Shown here one piece after another: positions 41,531 through 49,522 of a stretch of 64,000 nt of DNA; position 1 is the stretch's first letter, and the number at the start of each line of letters is the position of its first letter. The notes under the pieces are model-generated. The model saw only the letters and a program-made list of their open reading frames with translations, was not told the origin of the DNA and did not search any database. Source of the DNA: Pseudoalteromonas rubra. Lineage in GTDB: Bacteria > Pseudomonadota > Gammaproteobacteria > Enterobacterales > Alteromonadaceae. The position numbers and the translations under genes are program-made. Where the stretch lies: contig NZ_AHCD03000035.1 in assembly GCF_000238295.3 (NCBI RefSeq), positions 558,001 through 622,000 of the forward strand, read 5' to 3'.

Positions 41531-41918
41531 TTTTATTTGTGGGGCAACTGCCATCATCGAACGCGTATTCGTATATCCCGTGTTCTCTTTTTAAAACTAC
41601 TTTATTTGAATTTACTACAATAAACTCTAACTTAGCACTGTTTAAAGCGTTTAGTAGGCCATTACAATCGCCGATATCATTTGGCTGTGGAAGAATCTGC
41701 ATAGTTACAAGAGCTTCCATGAAGTTACTATTCTTATTTTCTTTATTCAATCCCATTTTTAATTTTGGACCTGAGGGTAAATCCTCTCTTTTAATTCTAG
41801 TGCCAGTAATAGTAATTTTCTGTGAGCTTTCAGATTCAACGCTAGTACCTTTTTTAGGCGGGCTAGTGGTACAGGCGGATAACAAAAAACCAATAAAGAG
41901 AACATAAAAAATTTTCAT
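41526..41918 (-). CDS. Cassette-encoded lipoprotein with TonB-plug-like motif
   Basis: A 130-residue lipoprotein (MKIFYVLFIGFLLSACTTSP, lipobox LSAC). Residues ~34-48 (KITITGTRIKREDLP) resemble the opening VTGSRIxR motif of TonB-dependent receptor plug domains, but the rest is far too short to be a receptor. No family recognised; the likeness may be chance. Confidence 0.6.
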   Translation of the reverse strand: MKIFYVLFIGFLLSACTTSPPKKGTSVESESSQKITITGTRIKREDLPSGPKLKMGLNKENKNSNFMEALVTMQILPQPNDIGDCNGLLNALNSAKLEFIVVNSNKVVLKREHGIYEYAFDDGSCPTNKT

Positions 41919-41942
41919 CGAAACTCCACTTCAGGATAAAAC

Positions 41943-42039
41943 ATAACGCCGTGCTAAGCGGCTAAAAAAGTTTGGCTAAAATTAGCGAGGAACGAGCACA
42001 AGCCAAACTTTTGTGTCCGTCCTTGAGCACCTTGTTATG
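41943..42039 (-). repeat. attC site of the 42046 cassette
   Basis: CATAACGCCGTGCTAAGCGG at left, GTTTGGCTAAAATTAGCGAG and CACAAGCCAAACTTT inside, CACCTTGTTATG at right. Nearly the same as the site at 42949. Confidence 0.88.
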
Positions 42040-42045
42040 TTTCTT

Positions 42046-42462
42046 TTACTTGTGAAGATTTAAAAAGCCAATAATTTCTGTTGATGCCACCCACACAGAT
42101 GACGGATCTTGAGGATCTATCGATGAACGGCCACCATGATTATCAAAAAACACGACAAACCTTTCACCTTGCTCAGGCACATAGTTACTTATATCTGAAT
42201 CATACAACCTATAAAAGTGGATAATTTCACTTTCGTTTTTATTACCTTTGAATACCTTCTCAATAGTTGCGGATATTTCCAATTTATCTTTTTTAAGTAA
42301 TCTCGATTTATATGTGATTTTTTCATATCGAACAAGGTATGCTCCTTCAGCGGCATGAAGTTTTTGATGATAATATTCTGATGGACCATTACTTTCATCT
42401 AATTCACCCGCAAATAAAAGTGACGGAATCAGAAGTAAGATAATTCCTTTCAAAAATTTCAC
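42046..42462 (-). CDS. Cassette-encoded secreted protein
   Basis: A 138-residue protein from a GTG at 42462 with GGAGGATACG upstream; signal peptide KFLKGIILLLIPSLLFAGE. The body (KLEISATIEKVFKGNKNESE; IHFYRLYDSDISN; RFVVFFDNHGGRS) suits a small beta-barrel/tissue-inhibitor-like fold, without firm assignment. Confidence 0.6.
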   Translation of the reverse strand: MKFLKGIILLLIPSLLFAGELDESNGPSEYYHQKLHAAEGAYLVRYEKITYKSRLLKKDKLEISATIEKVFKGNKNESEIIHFYRLYDSDISNYVPEQGERFVVFFDNHGGRSSIDPQDPSSVWVASTEIIGFLNLHK

Positions 42463-42479
42463 CGTATCCTCCAATGAAC

Positions 42480-42578
42480 ATAACGCCCCAATAAGCTGCC
42501 CAGTGAGCGCCGCTACACTGTGGCGGCCTCGTGCCGACCCAGCGGCGCTTACTGGGTCAGATTCATTGGATTGTTATG
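42480..42578 (-). repeat. attC site of the 42574 cassette
   Basis: ATAACGCCCCAATAAGCTGC at left, CCAGTGAGCGCCGCTACAC and AGCGGCGCTTACTGGG arms, GATTGTTATGTG at right. A strong palindrome of a different subfamily. Confidence 0.85.
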
Positions 42579-42942
42579 TGTTTTGGCCCTTTTGAACAGG
42601 TATAAGGTCGTAGGCCAATACAATACCGATGTTTTTTAGATTGCTTTCGCATTTAGCTAGTGATTCTGGCAAATGTGAAGATCTCTGTATTACCCGTTTT
42701 CTCCAGACTTCCCAATTCTTTTGAAGGCCGCCTTTCACTGCTCTTGATGACGCTAGCGGTGAGTCATCATAACCATATTCAAACTCACAAGAACACATTT
42801 GAAAAGATGGTAAGCCATTATTGTTATAGGCAGGTGCGGCTAGTTCGGCACTGCCACATACAGGGCAGATATGAACGCCTTCATCATTTTCATAGAGAAG
42901 GAAGTGTTCCCCTTCTTCGGTTACGCAGTGATGCTGTTTCAT
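42574..42942 (-). CDS. CPCC-like cysteine-rich protein
   Basis: A 122-residue soluble protein with a probable zinc site: CPVCGSAEL near residue 26 and MCSCEFEYGYDD near residue 49, the spacing of CPCC-type small proteins. C-terminal WEVWRKRVIQRSS. Function of the family is unknown. Confidence 0.65.
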   Translation of the reverse strand: MKQHHCVTEEGEHFLLYENDEGVHICPVCGSAELAAPAYNNNGLPSFQMCSCEFEYGYDDSPLASSRAVKGGLQKNWEVWRKRVIQRSSHLPESLAKCESNLKNIGIVLAYDLIPVQKGQNT

Positions 42943-42948
42943 TTACAC

Positions 42949-43046
42949 ATAACGCCGTGCTAAGCGGCTAAAAAGGTTTGGCTAAAATTAGTGACGCACG
43001 AACGACAAGCCAAACTTTTGTGTCCGCCCTTGAGTGCCTTGTTAGC
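42949..43046 (-). repeat. attC site of the 42960-43427 cassette
   Basis: CATAACGCCGTGCTAAGCGG at left, GTTTGGCTAAAATTAGTGAC and GACAAGCCAAACTTT inside, TGCCTTGTTAGC at right. Confidence 0.88.
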
Positions 43047-43427
43047 TTTACTGCTCCCACATATTCCTGATATTGAGGTAGTATTTCCATTGTAAATTAC
43101 TTGCACTAAGCTTTCGCCAGCTTTGTAATTTACGATAACGCTAGTATCTTGAACATTAATACTGATGTCCTTACCTCGATAGATATAAGCTGGGGCGAAT
43201 GATACTAAACTGTTTGTCCAAGGATATTGGTTTTCTTGAAACCAAAGTTTGAGTGCAATAAATTCCGAAGACGTTTCATCTATTTCTTTATCACATATAG
43301 TAAATGTTCCAGGCAATAAACCGCTAAAATCGATTGCCTGATTTCTTTCCCAATAAAGTAAAATGCTAATCAGAGTCAATGCTGAGGCAATTATTATTGA
43401 TAGTATGACAATTACAGCTTTATTCAT
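42960..43427 (-). CDS. Cassette-encoded membrane-anchored protein, reads into attC
   Basis: About 155 residues from the ATG at 43427 (MNKAVIVILSIIIASALTLI anchor). The extracytoplasmic part has two cysteines (FTICDKEI and SGICGSS). The last ~28 codons (after CGSSKANKALKG) are translated attC, so the ORF has borrowed its stop from the site. No family recognised. Confidence 0.55.
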   Translation of the reverse strand: MNKAVIVILSIIIASALTLISILLYWERNQAIDFSGLLPGTFTICDKEIDETSSEFIALKLWFQENQYPWTNSLVSFAPAYIYRGKDISINVQDTSVIVNYKAGESLVQVIYNGNTTSISGICGSSKANKALKGGHKSLACRSCVTNFSQTFLAA

Positions 43428-43435
43428 AAGTACAG

Positions 43436-43504
43436 CTAACGCCCGCGTAATAGGCTGGCTTGGAGCGACAGCGGAAAGGCAGTCCCAATTCACGCATTTG
43501 TTAG
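43436..43504 (-). repeat. attC site of the first cassette
   Basis: GCTAACGCCCGCGTAATAGG at left and CACGCATTTGTTAGC at right, about 69 bp. It is the most integrase-proximal attC expected in this array. Confidence 0.75.
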
Positions 43505-44695
43505 CATCGTTCCATTGAATAGCTCCTCAACTTCTGACTCCCTTCCTGCAAGTGAAAAAACCTCTTTTACATGTTCAATATGATGGGGAGATGGTTCCTC
43601 GTTATATTTGACAAAATTTGCTGCTGCGTTGGCTGCATCGTCGTACCTTTCCAACTTTTCATAACAAAGAGATACATTATACCAATAGGATTCATCCATT
43701 GGGCGTAACTCCACAGCTTTTAGACCATCGGAAAGTGCTTGCTCAAATAAACCTGCCCCATATTCCAACGTTTGTTTAATATTGTAGACGAATGCCAACG
43801 ATTTGGATGGAAGGCCTTCAATTGAAAAGTATTTTTTAAATACATCGTCTAACTCAACCAAACCCGCTTTTTCAGTGTTTGTATTGACATAAAATTCCTT
43901 TAGACCGTGCATGGCATTACGACCGTCGCTCTCATTTTCCAAGGATAGCTCGTTAGAAATAAATGAAATCAATTGTGACTTAGCGTCAGAGTCACCAATT
44001 CCTGCAAGCAAAGCTAATGCCTCTACGAATAATCTCTTTTCTGGCAGCATTTTTAGTCTACTTAATACAAACTTAGCTGAATCTATATCGCCTACTTCAA
44101 TACATTTGTGAAAAGCAGCTACAGGGTGCATTGTTAAGAGCTCTTTCTTTCCAATCTGGCCGCCAGTAGAAGTCATGATTGGTTGCATATTTTTCGATAG
44201 TTTCTTTTCTATGCGATGTAACGTCTCAGCGATAGTTGATAGGGAAACTCCTGAACTCTTTTCACCGTATGAATTACTATCCTCAAGTTGCTTGATAAAT
44301 TCTTTGATTGTGTTGACGGACTCCAGTGTAGTCCACGGATCACTTAAGTCATACTGAATCGTTCGAATGCCTGCGACATCAAAAGGCAGAGATTCCCCCT
44401 TTTTGATAAGCTGTATTGTGGGCCGCCCATTTTCATGTCGTCTGCCACATTCATAGAATACATTGGGATTATGAAAAGAAAGGTCGACCAAGCAAAGTTC
44501 AGACTGCTGGACATACTCAACGATGTCATTTGTTATTACAGACGAAGAAGCTATTTGGTCTGCACGTACAATATCAAACCCAAATTCAGCTAGACCAGGC
44601 TCCACAAGGAGTTTTAAGAATGCATCTGCATGTTTCCTAATATCACTGTCTTTTTCTCCAATTGGAGAGATAACAAAACATGTTTTATTTTTCAT
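43490..44695 (-). CDS. Deoxyribosyltransferase/TIR-like domain protein with TPR-like C-terminus
   Basis: A 401-residue protein. Residues 1-~115 (KNKTCFVISPIGEKDSDIRK; DAFLKLLVEPGLAEFGFDIV; DLSFHNPNVFYECGRRHENG) match the nucleoside 2-deoxyribosyltransferase-like/TIR-like fold; the conserved E in FYECG is the likely active-site residue. The C-terminal ~100 residues are TPR-like (LKAVELRPMDESYWYNVSLC). Such N-terminal domains occur in effectors that cleave nucleotides, including anti-phage proteins, but no partner is visible, so a defence role is inferred. It is the head cassette; ATG at 44695 is preferred over 44737. Confidence 0.75.
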   Translation of the reverse strand: MKNKTCFVISPIGEKDSDIRKHADAFLKLLVEPGLAEFGFDIVRADQIASSSVITNDIVEYVQQSELCLVDLSFHNPNVFYECGRRHENGRPTIQLIKKGESLPFDVAGIRTIQYDLSDPWTTLESVNTIKEFIKQLEDSNSYGEKSSGVSLSTIAETLHRIEKKLSKNMQPIMTSTGGQIGKKELLTMHPVAAFHKCIEVGDIDSAKFVLSRLKMLPEKRLFVEALALLAGIGDSDAKSQLISFISNELSLENESDGRNAMHGLKEFYVNTNTEKAGLVELDDVFKKYFSIEGLPSKSLAFVYNIKQTLEYGAGLFEQALSDGLKAVELRPMDESYWYNVSLCYEKLERYDDAANAAANFVKYNEEPSPHHIEHVKEVFSLAGRESEVEELFNGTMLTNA

Positions 44696-44757
44696 TTTAT
44701 GTTCCTTATACGATTTCGTATTGGCGTGTAGTGTCATGCTTTTGTAGAAGCCTTAGT

Positions 44758-45220
44758 GCTAACCGCTTTTTAGCGTGAATGCCGGTTAAACCCAGTTCAT
44801 AAAACCGTAAAGATCCACAGCCAAATTAATTTATTCACATTAATAACAATAACCTAACACCATTGCCCACATTGCTCAAGCCAAAATGGCTTTGTTGAAA
44901 CCGAGCCTTGTTCATAGCGAGACTTGAGGTCTCGTTATGCAAAACCACTAACCTATTGAATATAAAGAACTTAAATTGGTGTTTCACTTAAACGAGGCCT
45001 TCAGCGCGGAGAAAACGAGATATTTGACCTGATAAATAGCCGCACTCACTTAAACCTGTATAAATAAACAGCACCTGGAGTAAAGGTGTCTTATACAACT
45101 TTTTTAGAGGCTGTACGCGTTGAGTTCAGGGGTAATTCCCGGCTCTATGGCCGGGATGACGAGCGTAGAAGATAAAGGGAACCCTGTTAATGACTTGCCA
45201 TCAGCTAGAGCCAGAGGCGC
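44758..45220. other. Array boundary, non-coding
   Basis: Gene-free 460 bp beyond the head cassette. At 44758 the plus strand reads GCTAACCGC (core GTTAGC on the minus strand), and TAACCG at 44760 pairs with CGGTTA at 44783, a short attC/attI-like inverted repeat. No integrase or integrase remnant can be read in either strand. A GAGACTTGAGGTCTC hairpin is at ~44920 and CCCGGCTCTATGGCCGGG at ~45138. An attI or Pc promoter would be expected here but I cannot identify either. Confidence 0.5.
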
Positions 45221-45517
45221 TCACTTATCCAGCCCATAGAGAGCATCGGCAGTTTTACGTAAGTCGACTTCGTCGATAAAATCATCGCTGAGCGTTAGAA
45301 TAGCGTTGAGGTTATTTTTGAGCTTTTCCTGGCTGAGTCCATTAGGTTTAAGTGCGGTTTGCAGAAGATGCAGCGACATATCTGCCAGCAGCAGTTTTTG
45401 CTTTTCTGTCCAGTTGTCGTCGCCCTGTTTGGCGCTGTCTTTTAATATGGCCTGCTCTACTTCGTCGTGCATGCTCCAGCTCAGTTTGAGTAGCTCTCGG
45501 CGTGTTTCCTGATCCAT
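45221..45517 (-). CDS. Small conserved hypothetical protein
   Basis: A 98-residue acidic, all-helical protein (MDQETRRELLKLSWSMHDEV; LKNNLNAILTLSDDFIDEVD). It lies 92 bp downstream of the kinase gene on the same strand and may be co-transcribed. GC is higher than in the cassette array, fitting core genome. ATG preceded by GGAGGG. Confidence 0.7.
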   Translation of the reverse strand: MDQETRRELLKLSWSMHDEVEQAILKDSAKQGDDNWTEKQKLLLADMSLHLLQTALKPNGLSQEKLKNNLNAILTLSDDFIDEVDLRKTADALYGLDK

Positions 45518-45609
45518 GTTTCCCTCCGGTTATTCGCTGTTTATCTTGGCGGAGGACGGGCCGATGTGCAACGTGCGTTTTGTTATATCTTAGTCGTAGA
45601 CGGCCTCAT

Positions 45610-47433
45610 TCAGCCCTGTACAGCAGCCTTTGGGTCTTTAGGGTAAAAGTGATCCGGTTGTCTTGCGCATAAGGCAAATTCGCGGGTGTTTTTATAGGGT
45701 AATTTCATAAAACCTGCGACGCCAAAGTCCTGAATACTCATGGCATATTGCATAATACGGGTCAGCAGCACTTTAAACTCTCGCTCTTTACTGGCATCCA
45801 GCAGGCAATAATAATGGTGAATTTTCAGGCGGTCGTTGAGCGATTCGAAGATAATACAGCCGGTATGATGGATCTGGTTTAGCTCAAATACACATTGCAC
45901 TATTTGCCGTGGTAATTGCAGTTGCTCATCGGGGTCTTTGCCGTCCTCAAAGTAAGAATGCGGCCTGGCGATTTCGCTGGTGCCAATGTCCGATACCGTA
46001 TATTGCAGCTCAGGAACCTGATCAAAAATAAACGCACCTGTGCCGTCACGCTGAAGCTGAATGGTCTGTCTGGCGTCGAACAGGCAGCATTTAAATAAGC
46101 CTTTCTGCTCTATGCCTTGAGCCAGCATCACAGTGGCATTTACCGCATCGGTAAAAGCACTTTGCAAAGATTCATCGTGCAGTACCAGGCTGGATTCAAC
46201 AAACAACGAAGCGTCTTTCCAGTGAAAACTCAGACCGCCTACTACCGGATACTTTGCCAGCCGGCTGATGGACGCCAGAAACGCCTTTTCGCTATCGCCG
46301 GTATCAAACAAAAACTCTTTATAGTAACGGTCAAGCTGAGCGTCGTTCACATCCAACAGTTGCTGGTTATGATCAGCCCGGCGTAAAAACTGTTTGCGAG
46401 AGCTGTACACAACGGTGTCTGGCTCTTCATCGATTTCAGTGAACCAGAATGGGATGCTGGCCTTACTAGGCGTTGTTTCAAGTTCAGGCAAATACATACG
46501 CGCCATTGCCGGCATATTACGCATAAAGTAGTCACCGGCCTGGTCGCGTGTGACTTTGTCTTTACTCAGCATGGCATCGATCATTCTGGCAAATGCCTGC
46601 GGCAGCCCCAAGCTGGTTGCAGGAATTACAGCGGCACCAAAACGGCAGGACTGAGCGCTGGCCAGTGCATAGATTGTGGATGCCACGCCCTGCTCGTCAA
46701 AGCGCGGTGAAGAACGCGCACCCGACATCTGCTCGTCGCCGATAAAATACACATCACCCATTCGGGCATTGGTGCTACTAATGTCAGAGGACATCAGATC
46801 CATGATATTGCTGGCAATGGGCTCGCCGTGGGCATCGAGCTGTGCATACACCGAGCTACCCCAGTCAACCAGCGAGAAGCTATCTGTTTGTTCATCCCAG
46901 ACGATGTTAGAGGGTTTAATATCGCCATGCACCACAGGCTGCGGCGACATGCCATTTTTACGGTCACGTAAATCAACTAAAACGTTGCGTAGCTTGTTGG
47001 CCAGGTGCACCAGCTCATGCGGTTTAAACCGACCACGTTTTAACGACCACTGCTCCAGGTCTTCGCCTTTTGCGCGGGCCATCATCAGGATCCCCTGCTT
47101 TTTTACCCGTTCAAAGGCGTAAAATTCGGGCACCATAGGATTATGGATCTGCGACAGCATATACGCTTCGTCTTCAAGGCGGTCCCGCACGCTTTGTGCC
47201 AGTGTAATGCGGGAAAACTTAAACACCCACTCCCTGTCCTGCTCATCAATACCGGCAAAGACAAAACCAAAAGCACCAGAGCCAATCACTTCCACATCCC
47301 GATAGCCCAGCAAAGTCAGTTGCTTTTGACAGATGTTGAGCCACTGACGGTGTTTTTTTGCATCTTTATGTGAGAGCAAATACACCGACTGCTGTTCATT
47401 GATGTAAAAGTTGTGGATCGACTTTTCTGCCAT
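45610..47433 (-). CDS. Hanks-type Ser/Thr protein kinase-like protein
   Basis: A 607-residue cytosolic protein. The N-terminal kinase domain has the glycine loop GSGAFGFVFAG near residue 50, a lysine in WVFKFSR, catalytic HGDIKPSNIVWD near residue 174 and a DWG in place of DFG (SLVDWGSSVY). Residues ~330-607 form a conserved C-terminal region with no family I recognise. No membrane segment, so soluble. The substrate is unknown; the flanking 98-residue gene could be functionally linked. Confidence 0.85.
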   Translation of the reverse strand: MAEKSIHNFYINEQQSVYLLSHKDAKKHRQWLNICQKQLTLLGYRDVEVIGSGAFGFVFAGIDEQDREWVFKFSRITLAQSVRDRLEDEAYMLSQIHNPMVPEFYAFERVKKQGILMMARAKGEDLEQWSLKRGRFKPHELVHLANKLRNVLVDLRDRKNGMSPQPVVHGDIKPSNIVWDEQTDSFSLVDWGSSVYAQLDAHGEPIASNIMDLMSSDISSTNARMGDVYFIGDEQMSGARSSPRFDEQGVASTIYALASAQSCRFGAAVIPATSLGLPQAFARMIDAMLSKDKVTRDQAGDYFMRNMPAMARMYLPELETTPSKASIPFWFTEIDEEPDTVVYSSRKQFLRRADHNQQLLDVNDAQLDRYYKEFLFDTGDSEKAFLASISRLAKYPVVGGLSFHWKDASLFVESSLVLHDESLQSAFTDAVNATVMLAQGIEQKGLFKCCLFDARQTIQLQRDGTGAFIFDQVPELQYTVSDIGTSEIARPHSYFEDGKDPDEQLQLPRQIVQCVFELNQIHHTGCIIFESLNDRLKIHHYYCLLDASKEREFKVLLTRIMQYAMSIQDFGVAGFMKLPYKNTREFALCARQPDHFYPKDPKAAVQG

Positions 47434-47564
47434 ATAACTGTCCGTTTAACGCTATCCGTTTAGTTTACGACTGTAATACTCACCTCTACTGCAACCAATG
47501 GATGTTCATCGATTGCTGAAAGCGTATGTTATCAAATCGGTTATGAAGTTCGGGCATGATAATT

Positions 47565-47593
47565 AAAAAAGGCCGACATAAGCCGACCTTTTT
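47565..47593. terminator. Terminator after glnS
   Basis: AAAAAAGGCCGACATAAGCC followed by GACCTTTTT: a hairpin with A-rich and T-rich flanks, usable in both directions, 15 bp past the glnS stop. Confidence 0.85.
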
Positions 47594-47607
47594 ATTATTT
47601 GCACGTG

Positions 47608-49269
47608 TTAGGCGTTTTCGATTTTTGCCCAGGAGTCACGCAAACCAACCGTCTGGTTAAACGTTAGCGTGTCGCCCTTATTATCACGGCAGTAATAACC
47701 TAAACGCTCGAACTGGAAGCCCTGCTCAGCTGCTGCTTCTGCCAGAGACGGCTCAAGCTTAGCATTTGCAATGATCACCAGCGAGTCCGGGTTCAGCGTA
47801 GTTGCAAAGTCTTCCGCTGCTGCCGGGTTTGGTACATTGAACAGGCGGTCATACTGACGTACTTCTGCATCAATACAGTGACTTGCAGAGACCCAGTGGA
47901 TCACCCCTTTCACTTTACGACCATCAGCCGGGTTTTTACCCAGAGTATCGGCGTCGTATGTACAGTAAATCGTGGTGATGTTGCCCGCGTCGTCTTCTTC
48001 AACGCGCTCAGCTTTGATCACATAGGCATTACGCAGACGCACTTCTTTACCCAGTACCAGACGCTTAAACTTCTTATTTGCTTCAACACGGAAGTCATCG
48101 CGCTCAATGAAAATTTCACGTGTGAACGGCAATTGACGTGAGCCCATATCCAGCGTTGGGTGGTTAGGCGCGTCAAGCATTTCAACCTGCTCGGCGTCAT
48201 AGTTTTCAATGACGATCTTAACCGGATCAAGCACGGCCATCGCACGGGGTGCATTTTCGTTCAGGTCGTCACGGATACAGGCTTCAAGCATGCCCATTTC
48301 AACCATGTTGTCTTGCTTGGTAATACCAATGCGCTTACAGAATTCTCGGATAGACGCAGGGGTATAGCCACGACGACGCAGGCCAGCAATAGTTGGCATG
48401 CGCGGATCGTCCCAGCCTTCTACCTGACCATTCACAACCAGGTCATTCAACTTACGCTTTGACATCACAGTGTATTCAAGGTTCAGACGAGAAAACTCGA
48501 TTTGCTGCGGGTGACACTCAAGACTGATGTTGTCCAGTACCCAGTCGTACAAACGGCGGTTGTCCTGGAACTCCAGCGTACACAGTGAATGGGTGATCCC
48601 TTCCAGTGCATCCGAAATACAGTGCGTAAAATCGTACATTGGGTAAATGCACCACTTGTCGCCTGTCTGATGGTGGTGAGCAAAACGAATACGATAAATG
48701 ATTGGATCGCGCAGAACCATGAAAGAACTGGCCATATCGATCTTGGCACGTAATACACACTCACCTTCTTTGAACTCACCGTTCTTCATTTTTTCGAACA
48801 ACGCCAGGTTTTCTTCTGGTGAGGTGTCGCGATGCGGGCTGTTTTTACCCGGCTCAGTTAGTGTGCCACGGTATTCACGCGCCTGCTCTGGCGACAGGAA
48901 ACACACGTAAGCAAGGCCTTTGTTGATCAGCTCAACCGCATACTCGTATAACTTGTCAAAGTAGTTAGACGAATAGCAGATCTCACCGTCCCAGTTAAAG
49001 CCCAGCCACTGCACATCTTCTTTAATTGAGTTAACGTAATCCAGATCTTCTTTTTCCGGGTTCGTATCGTCAAAGCGCAGGTTACACAGGCCCTGGTAGT
49101 CGCGGGCGATGCCAAAGTTCAGACAGATAGACTTAGCATGACCTATGTGTAAATAGCCATTCGGCTCCGGTGGAAAGCGCGTGTGCGTGCCGCCATGCTT
49201 GCCGCTGGCCAAGTCCGCATCAATGATATTTGTTATAAAGTTTGTTGGGCGATTTTCTGCTTCCGCCAT
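47608..49269 (-). CDS. glnS: Glutamine--tRNA ligase
   Basis: Class I aminoacyl-tRNA synthetase that charges tRNA-Gln with glutamine. Seen: FPPEPNGYLHIGHAKS with the HIGH motif near residue 40, GFNWDGE, the KMSKS-equivalent VMSKRKL near residue 270, and the GlnRS anticodon-binding beta-barrels at the C-terminus ending QTVGLRDSWAKIE. 553 residues is the normal bacterial length. Cytosolic, monocistronic, with its own terminator. Confidence 0.97.
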   Translation of the reverse strand: MAEAENRPTNFITNIIDADLASGKHGGTHTRFPPEPNGYLHIGHAKSICLNFGIARDYQGLCNLRFDDTNPEKEDLDYVNSIKEDVQWLGFNWDGEICYSSNYFDKLYEYAVELINKGLAYVCFLSPEQAREYRGTLTEPGKNSPHRDTSPEENLALFEKMKNGEFKEGECVLRAKIDMASSFMVLRDPIIYRIRFAHHHQTGDKWCIYPMYDFTHCISDALEGITHSLCTLEFQDNRRLYDWVLDNISLECHPQQIEFSRLNLEYTVMSKRKLNDLVVNGQVEGWDDPRMPTIAGLRRRGYTPASIREFCKRIGITKQDNMVEMGMLEACIRDDLNENAPRAMAVLDPVKIVIENYDAEQVEMLDAPNHPTLDMGSRQLPFTREIFIERDDFRVEANKKFKRLVLGKEVRLRNAYVIKAERVEEDDAGNITTIYCTYDADTLGKNPADGRKVKGVIHWVSASHCIDAEVRQYDRLFNVPNPAAAEDFATTLNPDSLVIIANAKLEPSLAEAAAEQGFQFERLGYYCRDNKGDTLTFNQTVGLRDSWAKIENA

Positions 49270-49522
49270 AGGAACTCATTCCTCTGAAAATTTAGTACCA
49301 GTTAACTGAGGCATTATTACAAAAAGTTCGCGCAACGAACAGCGTAAAACTGAGGCGAGAACAGATTTACCACGCAATTCCGTAAACCTGGGTATAAAAC
49401 AGCCAATTCAAGTACAAAATAGCGCGTCATTTTTATGACAAATTTTGTTCTAGCGCAATATATTCGTCACACGCTCGCTCTATCATAGGTGTCAACAACA
49501 GAGGTATCGCAAGGAAAAACCT

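Noticed and set aside
1290..44760. CRISPR-like regularly spaced repeats
   Set aside because: The repeats are 35-135 bp, imperfectly palindromic, vary in sequence and are separated by genes, so they are attC sites.
44740..45220. Degenerate integrase gene in the gap at the array head
   Set aside because: No frame on either strand shows the tyrosine-recombinase boxes or the IntI-specific insertion; only short hairpins are present.
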